A stretch of DNA of 64,000 bases from DASUAO01 sp035763745 (GTDB lineage Bacteria; Actinomycetota; Acidimicrobiia; IMCC26256; PALSA-555). Made by a program: the position numbers and the translations under genes. Location of the stretch: positions 7,331 through 71,330 of the forward strand of contig DASUAO010000006.1 in assembly GCA_035763745.1 (NCBI GenBank). Direction: 5' to 3'. Positions 58,211 through 64,000 of the stretch are shown here, in pieces. The stretch's first letter is position 1; every line of letters begins with the position of its first letter. The notes below the pieces were generated by a model. That model did not search any database. It saw nothing but the letters and a program-made list of their open reading frames with translations, and had not been told where the DNA came from.

Positions 58211-59440
58211 TTACAGGTTGCGCTCGTACTCGACGATCTTGGTGATCTGATCGTCGGTGAGCTGTCGGGCGAAGTGGGGCATGCGACCGGAGGAGATCCC
58301 GCGCACCCCGTACTGGCTGTTCGCGGGGACCCCCAGCGCGATCCACGAGAACTGCTTGTCCTTGCCGGCCTTCCCCGGGAACTGGAGCAGGGTCGAGCCG
58401 TCGCGCAGGTTCGGGCCGTAGGCGCCGCTGCCCTGAGGCGGCAGTGGCGGGAGCTCGAGGTTCGTCGGGTCGAAGTACGACCAGCCCTTCGTGTGGCACC
58501 GCGCGCAGTTGAGGCGGAAGAGGATGGCGCCTTCCGAGAGGCCCTCGACCTCCTCCGCGTACGCCGTTGCGGCCTCGAGCTTGGCCTGCGCCGAGTCGAC
58601 CGCGTCCTGGAGCTCGGCGAGCGCGGCGGGCGTGGTCGTCCGGTCGGCCTGGGCTTCAGTGAGGGCGTCGGTCGCGGTCTCGAGCTCCTCCTCGACCTGG
58701 TCGACGAGGTCCGATCCGCTGACGCGGTACTCGTTGACCGCCTCCTTGGAGATCGCGGTCGCCTCCTTCGAGGAGATCTGGATGCTCTCGAGGTAGTTGA
58801 CGAGGTCGTCGATGCTCTGCTCGTTCAAGATGCCTTGGCCGCTGATCACGCCCCAGGCCGGCATCGGCGTCCCGGGCCGGCCGTAGTTGAGGATCTCGGT
58901 GACCTGCTCGCGGTCGAAGCGGAGGAGCGCGGTGTTCAGCGGCGGGGCCTCCCACGACACCTGCTTCGGGAGGCACTCGGGGACGTCCTCGTTCCCCTGG
59001 TTCTCCTCCTCCACGCACTTGTCGGACTCGGGCTGGAGCACGAACGGGGCGGCGCCGCCCTCACCCTCGACGCCGTGGCAGTTCGCGCAGAGGAGCGACA
59101 CCTCGGCGTTGTACTCCGGGCTCGCCTGGCCGGCGTAGAGCACCGCGCCCTGCTCGACGGAGCGCTCGACGAACCCCTCTTCCATCTGGACCTGGCGGGT
59201 GGGCTCGAGGAGGAAGTACACCGGCAGCGCCACCGCGATGATGAGCACGAAGACGAGCGACCAACCGAGCGCCCGCTCGAGCCGGCGTCCTTCGAGCCCT
59301 TCGTCGTCGAGGAACGGCGTCTGGTTGGCCGGGGTGGTCTCCTGGTTGCGCCGCAGGCTCACGACGCGCCAGACGATGACCCCGGCGATGACGAACAGGG
59401 CGACGACGTTCAGCAGGATCAACGTCAGACGGAAGCTCAC
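58211..59440 (-). CDS. Membrane-anchored diheme cytochrome c
   Basis: 409 residues. Two N-terminal helices (about 5-25 and 55-80) anchor it. Heme 1 site CANCH (in LLCANCHGVEGEGG) and heme 2 site CARCH (in LNCARCHTKGWS), each followed by a possible Met ligand (GTPMPAWG; SGRMPHF). Between the domains lies a 90-residue Glu/Ala-rich coiled coil. Takes electrons from the Rieske protein to a terminal oxidase, like QcrC in other actinobacteria. GTG start. Confidence 0.92.
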   Translation of the reverse strand: MSFRLTLILLNVVALFVIAGVIVWRVVSLRRNQETTPANQTPFLDDEGLEGRRLERALGWSLVFVLIIAVALPVYFLLEPTRQVQMEEGFVERSVEQGAVLYAGQASPEYNAEVSLLCANCHGVEGEGGAAPFVLQPESDKCVEEENQGNEDVPECLPKQVSWEAPPLNTALLRFDREQVTEILNYGRPGTPMPAWGVISGQGILNEQSIDDLVNYLESIQISSKEATAISKEAVNEYRVSGSDLVDQVEEELETATDALTEAQADRTTTPAALAELQDAVDSAQAKLEAATAYAEEVEGLSEGAILFRLNCARCHTKGWSYFDPTNLELPPLPPQGSGAYGPNLRDGSTLLQFPGKAGKDKQFSWIALGVPANSQYGVRGISSGRMPHFARQLTDDQITKIVEYERNL

Positions 59441-59515
59441 GGACGGAGTGCTCCTTCTCTCCGGAAGGGTGCGATCGGGTGGGCTCCGGGCACGGGACCC
59501 GGGGAATGTGTGGAC

Positions 59516-60370
59516 TCAGACACAGGGCGCGCCTTCCTGGCCCTGGCCAGTGGTGTCGGTGCCGATGGCCGGTCCCTGGATGAGGGTGGACGTGTCGACG
59601 ATGACCGCGCCGCCCGACACCGATAGGCCGAAGTGGTCCATGCCGCGGGGAGCGGGGCCGCCGGTCTTCTCGCCGACCCGGTTGTACTTCGACCCGTGGC
59701 AGGGGCACTCGAACCACTGCGAGGTCTGGCACCAGGGCACCCGGCAGCCGAGGTGCGGGCACTTCTGCGACAGCGCGACGAACCCCTGGGCCATGCCCGC
59801 AGCGACCGGCGGCGGGTAGACCTTCGCGGCCTTCTTCACGTCGGCCTTCGGGTACGGCTGGATGTAGAGCTTGGCCGAGGCGTTGTAGAACGGGCGCTTG
59901 GCCTCGAGGTCGGCCTCGATCTGGGCGATCGACCCGACGTTGACCTTCGCACCGGCGCCGCCGGCCGACGACGGCCAGACGAAGGCCAACGCGGCGCCTC
60001 CGAAGCCGCCGACCGCGAGTCCCATGCCCGTCAGGATCCCCCGGTTGAAGAACTGGCGGCGGGTGACGCCGAGCTCCTCCTCGTCGATCGGCTCGTAGCG
60101 GACGACGCCGCGGTCGCCGGCCGGGACGGGCACGCCGCCGCCACCTTCGATCGCGCGACGCGAGTCGTCGGCACGGGAACGGGCATCGCTGTCGTCGTCG
60201 GTCGTCGTCGCGTCGGACGCGGGCGCATCGTCGAGCCGGGCGCCGGCGGAGTCCGCCTGGCGGGTCTCCCGGCTCAGTCGGCCCGTCCCGGCGCGCCGCT
60301 TCGCGGTGCCGAGGAGGACGACCGCCGCGGCGACGAAGAGGGCGACGATGCCGATGACGATCAGTGCCAC
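59516..60370 (-). CDS. qcrA: Rieske [2Fe-2S] iron-sulfur protein
   Basis: 284 residues. N-terminal helix, acidic linker, then a second anchor with a twin-arginine-like motif (TRRQFFNRGILTGMG), and the Rieske cluster motifs KCPHLGCRVPW and ECPCHGSKYN. Oxidises menaquinol and reduces cytochrome c. GTG start, 10 bp after the cytochrome b C-terminal subunit gene. Confidence 0.94.
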   Translation of the reverse strand: MALIVIGIVALFVAAAVVLLGTAKRRAGTGRLSRETRQADSAGARLDDAPASDATTTDDDSDARSRADDSRRAIEGGGGVPVPAGDRGVVRYEPIDEEELGVTRRQFFNRGILTGMGLAVGGFGGAALAFVWPSSAGGAGAKVNVGSIAQIEADLEAKRPFYNASAKLYIQPYPKADVKKAAKVYPPPVAAGMAQGFVALSQKCPHLGCRVPWCQTSQWFECPCHGSKYNRVGEKTGGPAPRGMDHFGLSVSGGAVIVDTSTLIQGPAIGTDTTGQGQEGAPCV

Positions 60371-60380
60371 GTCTGCTCCT

Positions 60381-61247
60381 TTACAGCTCGAAGAAGACCC
60401 CGTCGTTCCACGGGAACACGAAGTTGAACCCCGGTCCGCGGAAGAAGGAGCCGATCATGGTCAGGACAGCCCACATCATGATGAACATGGTGAAGATCGC
60501 GATCGCGAACTTCCTGTCGGTGGGCTTCACCGACGCGGTCTTGTCGATGTAGGGGGCACACGCGAGGAGCCCGAGCGCCACCCCGGGGATGGTCACACCG
60601 GCGACCATCGGGTGGAACATCGTGAGGAGCTCCTGGAGGCCGAGGAAGTACCACGGGGCCTTCGACGGGTTCGGCGTGCGGTTGAAGTCGGCGAGCTCGA
60701 GCAGCGGCGCGCGCACGAGCGCCGAGAACACCGTGACCCACGCGGTGAGGATCAGCATCGCCGCGAGCTCGATCACGAGCAGGTGCGGCCAGACGTGCAC
60801 CTTGTCCTGCGCGTCGGCGCGGGTCTGCTGGATGGAGCCCGACTTGACGACGGTCAGCAGGCGCTGGGTGTGCCCGCCGGGCCCTGTCGCGCCGGGGGTC
60901 GGGGGCGCGGCGACCGCGGTGGCCGTCCCGCCGCCAGCAGAGGCCGCACCGGCGTCACCGCCGCCGGCGAGCGCGGCCTTGCGCTTGCGTGACCGCTCCA
61001 GCAGGTGGGCGGGGATCCGGCTGTCGCCACCACCGCTGCCGTTCCCGGAGTCGCCGTCGCCGTCGCCGTCGCCCGAGTCGGCGTCGCCACCGCCACCAGT
61101 CGGTGGGGTCGGGGGCGGCGCGTCGCCGCCACCGCCGCCGGTGGGCGCGGCCGCCTCGGTCTCGCCACCGTCGTCGTCGGTGGGAAGACCGAGCGCCTTG
61201 CGCCGCTCCTGTGAGCGCTTCAGTAGGTGTTCGGGGACCTCGGCCAT
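60381..61247 (-). CDS. Cytochrome b C-terminal subunit (subunit IV-like) with repeated N-terminal motif
   Basis: 288 residues. The first 135 are hydrophilic: a motif VPEHLLKRSQERRKAL, an extremely Gly/Asp-rich stretch, and a second similar motif IPAHLLERSRKRKAAL. After about residue 155 come three membrane helices with KAPWYFLGLQELL, corresponding to the PEWY quinol site of PetD. Forms the quinol pocket with the N-terminal subunit encoded just upstream (25-bp gap). Confidence 0.92.
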   Translation of the reverse strand: MAEVPEHLLKRSQERRKALGLPTDDDGGETEAAAPTGGGGGDAPPPTPPTGGGGDADSGDGDGDGDSGNGSGGGDSRIPAHLLERSRKRKAALAGGGDAGAASAGGGTATAVAAPPTPGATGPGGHTQRLLTVVKSGSIQQTRADAQDKVHVWPHLLVIELAAMLILTAWVTVFSALVRAPLLELADFNRTPNPSKAPWYFLGLQELLTMFHPMVAGVTIPGVALGLLACAPYIDKTASVKPTDRKFAIAIFTMFIMMWAVLTMIGSFFRGPGFNFVFPWNDGVFFEL

Positions 61248-61272
61248 CGCCGACTCCTTCTCCGAAGCTCGT

Positions 61273-62073
61273 TTACAGCGGACCCGAGATCCCGCCGTCC
61301 TTGCGGACCCGCCAGAAGTGCACCGCCATGAAGATGACGATGACGAACGGCAGGAGCAGGACGTGCAGGACGTACCAACGCAACAGCGTGTCGTTGCCGA
61401 TCTCCCGTGACCCCAGCAGGGCGAACTTCACGCTCGAGCCGAACACGGGTGTGAAGCCCATCATGTTGGTCCCGACGGTGACCGCCCAGAGTGCGAGCTG
61501 GTCCCAGGGGAGGAGGTAGCCGGTGAACGACAGCATCAGGGTGAGCAGCAGGAGCACCACGCCGATCACCCAGTTGAACTCACGGGGGGCCTTGTAGGCC
61601 CCGTGGTAGAAGACGCGGCACATGTGCAGGAAGACCGACAGCACCATGAGGTGCGCGGCCCACCGGTGCATGTTGCGCACGAGCGACCCGAACGCCACCG
61701 CGGTCTCGAGCGTCTGGACGTCGTTCCAGGCCGACGCCGCGGTCGGTCGGTAGAAGAACATCAAGAAGATGCCGGTGACGGTCAGCAGGATGAACAAGAA
61801 GAAGCTGAGGCCGCCGAGGCACAGCGTGTAGGAGACCTTGACCGCGTGCCGCTTCACCTTCACCGGGTGCAGGTGGTACAGGACGTTGTTCATCACGACG
61901 TAGGACCGGTTGCGGGGGCTGTCGGTGTAGCCGCGCCGATAGACCGAGCCCGGCCGGAAGATGGAGTTCCACGCCTGGGAGCCGCGGATCTTCTCGTCGG
62001 TCTTCTCGAGGGCGGCGCCCACCTTCGCGCGCGGGCCGCTCCCGTTGCCGTTGGTGCCGTTGCCGTTGGCCAC
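61273..62073 (-). CDS. Cytochrome b N-terminal subunit (b6-like)
   Basis: 266 residues, four membrane helices. Two b-heme His pairs: RNMHRWAAHLMV with YVLHVLLLP and MAVHFWRV. SFTGYLLPWDQLALWA is the classic cytochrome b segment. Split from the C-terminal domain as in b6f complexes and Bacillus, unlike the fused QcrB of mycobacteria. GTG start with a strong SD (CAGGAG, AAGG). Confidence 0.94.
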   Translation of the reverse strand: MANGNGTNGNGSGPRAKVGAALEKTDEKIRGSQAWNSIFRPGSVYRRGYTDSPRNRSYVVMNNVLYHLHPVKVKRHAVKVSYTLCLGGLSFFLFILLTVTGIFLMFFYRPTAASAWNDVQTLETAVAFGSLVRNMHRWAAHLMVLSVFLHMCRVFYHGAYKAPREFNWVIGVVLLLLTLMLSFTGYLLPWDQLALWAVTVGTNMMGFTPVFGSSVKFALLGSREIGNDTLLRWYVLHVLLLPFVIVIFMAVHFWRVRKDGGISGPL

Positions 62074-62125
62074 GAACCTTGCTCCTGGATGTGGTGGGTG
62101 CGGCCGGAGCCGCGGACGGTTCAGA

Positions 62126-62539
62126 TCAGAAACGGACGCCGTACGAGTAGCCGTGCCGGTTGGTGCGCACGTGGGGGTCGCCCTCGGCGATGTCGGTGCT
62201 GATCTTGCCGAGGATGATCACGCCGGTCGGACAACGGTCGACGCAGAGGGCGCACCGGGTGCAGATGTCCTCGTCGACGATGAACGCCACGTTGTCGCGG
62301 GGGTCCTCGCCGGGCTGCTCGGTGGCCACCGCCTCGCTGATCGCGTTGACCGACACCATGTGGATGCACTTCCACGGGCAGATGTCGACGCATCCTTCGC
62401 AGAGGATGCACTCGGCCTGGTCGATGTGGAGGAACTGCTTCGGCTTCACCGACTGGGTGAGGAACGCCGGGTCGACCTCCTGCAGCACGTAGTCCGTTGC
62501 GAAGTCGGGCATCGGCGGGTTCGCGTCGGTGCGGGCCAT
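62126..62539 (-). CDS. 2x[4Fe-4S] ferredoxin-type subunit in the bc operon
   Basis: 137 residues. Two cluster motifs, CILCEGCVDICP and CTRCALCVDRCP, with an additional N-terminal and C-terminal segment (ends RHGYSYGVRF). NuoI/FdxH-like in layout. Placed 3 bp after the first membrane gene and 52 bp before cytochrome b, so it is probably an extra electron input or output subunit of the complex, not a free ferredoxin (inference). Confidence 0.9.
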   Translation of the reverse strand: MARTDANPPMPDFATDYVLQEVDPAFLTQSVKPKQFLHIDQAECILCEGCVDICPWKCIHMVSVNAISEAVATEQPGEDPRDNVAFIVDEDICTRCALCVDRCPTGVIILGKISTDIAEGDPHVRTNRHGYSYGVRF

Positions 62540-62542
62540 GGC

Positions 62543-63226
62543 TCAGACCGCCGCCGTGCGCCGCAAGGGCCGACCGAAGCGGGATCGCTTCGCCGGCACG
62601 GCCTCGTCGGATTCGGGGGCCGGGGCGACCTCGGAGCGCTGCTGCCACATGACCCAGAGCTTGAGGTTCAGACCGAGCAGCACGATGTAGATCATCGAGA
62701 CGACGATGTCGCGCACTGCGGGGAAGTCGAAGCTGAACGGGTAGTCGAGCGGGATGAACCCGAGGATCTCCTGGTTGGACTGCCAGACGAACTTCCCGTT
62801 GTCGCCCCACTCGAGATAGGCGTTCGCGAACGTGAGGTACTCGTGGGGGACGATGGCGTACCCGAGCAGGAGGAGCGCGAAGACTGCCGTGGCGCCGGCG
62901 AACGCGGCGGACCAGGTGAGAGGCGCCTCGGGGTCGCGTGGCTCGCGTGAGAGGACCATGAGCATCGCGTGGCCGAGCAGGGCCGCGATCCCGAGCCAGG
63001 CGATCGTCCGCTGGATGGGGGAGATGAGCGCACCGAGCACGAGCGTGCCGACGATGATCGCGGGGAAGAGCGCGTAGCCGACTCGGTTCGGGAACGGGCG
63101 CTTCAACATCGGCGGCTTGATGAGCGCGACCACGAAGCCGATCCCGACCAGCAGGATCCCACTGGACCAGATGAGTCGGCCGGCCGGCCGGATCCATTCG
63201 AACCAGTCGGGCAGCAGGTTGGGCAT
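62543..63226 (-). CDS. Membrane protein, first gene of the bc operon
   Basis: 227 residues with about five hydrophobic segments (for example LIWSSGILLVGIGFVVALI and VVSMIYIVLLGLNLKLWVM). Function not recognised. ATG 63226 follows GGGAGGGA; the upstream in-frame ATG-like start at 63286 lies in the promoter region. Its location suggests a membrane anchor or partner for the ferredoxin subunit. Confidence 0.8.
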   Translation of the reverse strand: MPNLLPDWFEWIRPAGRLIWSSGILLVGIGFVVALIKPPMLKRPFPNRVGYALFPAIIVGTLVLGALISPIQRTIAWLGIAALLGHAMLMVLSREPRDPEAPLTWSAAFAGATAVFALLLLGYAIVPHEYLTFANAYLEWGDNGKFVWQSNQEILGFIPLDYPFSFDFPAVRDIVVSMIYIVLLGLNLKLWVMWQQRSEVAPAPESDEAVPAKRSRFGRPLRRTAAV

Positions 63227-63377
63227 GTGCTGAGATCCCTCCCCGTCGCGCGCCGGCACCCCCGAGCGCGAGGCGTTTCCTACCACGCTACTTGCGGCAC
63301 GGGCATATCAGGGCCCTCGGCGGATCGGATCGGGTGCCGGTGGGCGACGCGCCACGGGGGTCTGCCACGATGAACCG
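63227..63377. promoter_or_regulatory. Divergent promoter region of the bc operon and the geranylgeranyl reductase-like gene
   Basis: 151 bp without a gene. On the minus strand TAGCGT and, 2 bp on, TAGGAA near 63280-63293 are possible -10 elements for the bc operon. On the plus strand CACGAT (63366-63371) lies six bases before GTG 63378, a weak leaderless signal. Confidence 0.45.
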
Positions 63378-64000
63378 GTGAGCGATCGCTGGGACGTCCT
63401 CGTCGTGGGCGGCGGCCCGTCGGGGGCCGCAACGGCCTACTGGCTGGCCGAAGCCGGCCACCGCGTGCTCGTCGTCGAGAAGAAGCGCTTTCCGCGCGAG
63501 AAGACGTGCGGCGACGGACTCACCCCCCGCGCGGTCCGCCAGCTCGAGGACATGGGGCTCGGGGAGCGCCTCGCCGTGGGCCACCTCCGCTACGAGGGCC
63601 TGCGGTCCATCGCCCACGGCGTCACGCTCGAGCTCGCCTGGCCCGAGCACCCCGACTTCCCGCCGTACGGGTACGTCGTGCGCCGGCGCGACCTCGACCA
63701 GATGGTCGCCGACCAGGCCGTCAAGGCCGGCGCGACGCTGTGGCCCGCGACCGAGGCGGTGGCCCCGATCGTCGAGGGCGGGATCGTCGTCGGCGCGACG
63801 GTGAAGAAGAAGGAGGACACCGGTCCCGACGGCGGCGACGTCCTCGAGGACGTGCGCGCCCGGTACGTCGTCGTCGCCGACGGCTCGAACTCGCGCTTCG
63901 GTCGCGCGCTCGGCGCGGCGCGGGACCGCACGTACCCGCTCGGCATGGCGGTGCGCGGCTACTACCGCAGCCCGCGCCACGACGACCCCTGGATCGAGAG
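63378..64000 (+). CDS. Geranylgeranyl reductase-family FAD oxidoreductase (partial, runs off the window)
   Basis: The first 207 codons are present. FAD motif VLVVGGGPSGAATAYWLAEAG, the KTCGDGLTPRAVRQL motif of geranylgeranyl reductases, and VVVADGSNSRFGRALG. Family members reduce isoprenoid double bonds; in actinobacteria MenJ partly saturates the menaquinone side chain (family knowledge). Divergent to a menaquinol-using bc complex, so a MenJ-like role fits (inference). No stop codon before the window end. Confidence 0.88.
   Translation, partial: MSDRWDVLVVGGGPSGAATAYWLAEAGHRVLVVEKKRFPREKTCGDGLTPRAVRQLEDMGLGERLAVGHLRYEGLRSIAHGVTLELAWPEHPDFPPYGYVVRRRDLDQMVADQAVKAGATLWPATEAVAPIVEGGIVVGATVKKKEDTGPDGGDVLEDVRARYVVVADGSNSRFGRALGAARDRTYPLGMAVRGYYRSPRHDDPWIE

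Noticed and set aside
1..64000. CRISPR arrays, rRNA genes, insertion sequences or prophage genes
   Set aside because: Looked for regular spaced repeats, transposase or integrase motifs and rRNA sequence; none seen.

Overview
The window is about 70% G+C and looks like chromosome from an actinobacterium, most likely class Acidimicrobiia or a near relative (inference). Supporting signs are a mycothiol glycosyltransferase (MshA), an RsiG/AmfC-type c-di-GMP protein, a rex-hemA-hemC-cobA/hemD-hemB-hemL run, a split-cytochrome-b menaquinol:cytochrome c reductase with extra lineage-type membrane subunits, and many promoters of leaderless actinobacterial type (TANNNT placed 6-8 nt before an ATG/GTG). 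Coding density is very high, genes often overlap by 4 bp (ATGA/GTGA), and I see no insertion sequence, prophage, CRISPR array or rRNA.

Layout. 1-400: tRNA-Glu and tRNA-Lys. 0.4-6.3 kb: amine/omega-amino-acid catabolism (aldehyde dehydrogenase, alanine dehydrogenase, class III aminotransferase, Lrp regulator and a divergent FAD amine oxidoreductase). 6.3-9.4 kb: bioA-bioF-bioD. 9.5-12.9 kb: an acyl-CoA operon (cysteine-less thiolase-like protein, DUF35 Zn-ribbon protein, epimerase, enoyl-CoA hydratase). 12.9-16.6 kb: a CoxMSL-like molybdenum hydroxylase. 16.7-19.6 kb: an unknown CrtC/AttH-like protein and a cation:proton antiporter. 19.6-26.9 kb: a second class III aminotransferase, a gamma-aminobutyraldehyde-type dehydrogenase and a polyamine ABC transporter (potABCD order A-D-B-C). 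The two amine loci share an exact 18-bp sequence in their regulatory regions.

27-31.7 kb: HIT protein, SDRs, thioesterase-like and TIM-barrel proteins, and a secreted M23 peptidase. 31.7-40.4 kb: metal and envelope genes: znuBC divergent from znuA, a CopC-CopD-YtkA fusion, a DsbB-like/TlpA-like thiol pair and a Fur-family regulator. 40.4-47 kb: small regulators and housekeeping genes (MoaD-like, RsiG-like, XRE, mshA, YbjN, proC, excisionase-like HTH, SAM hydrolase). 47-48.7 kb: a decayed acyl-CoA ligase pseudogene running into a membrane protein gene. 48.7-56.1 kb: the rex-heme/siroheme operon behind a Rex box. 56-63.2 kb: a phosphodiesterase and the bc-complex operon on the minus strand. 63.4 kb to the end: a partial geranylgeranyl-reductase-family gene.

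The most novel-looking points are the shared palindromic box linking the two amine loci, the menaquinol reductase operon with an embedded 2x[4Fe-4S] ferredoxin and two unknown membrane proteins, the MoaD-like protein whose Gly-Gly is buried by an 18-residue tail, the two back-to-back leaderless promoters whose -10 elements share a TA step, and the Rex gene whose family-conserved N-terminus extends upstream of its first canonical start codon.
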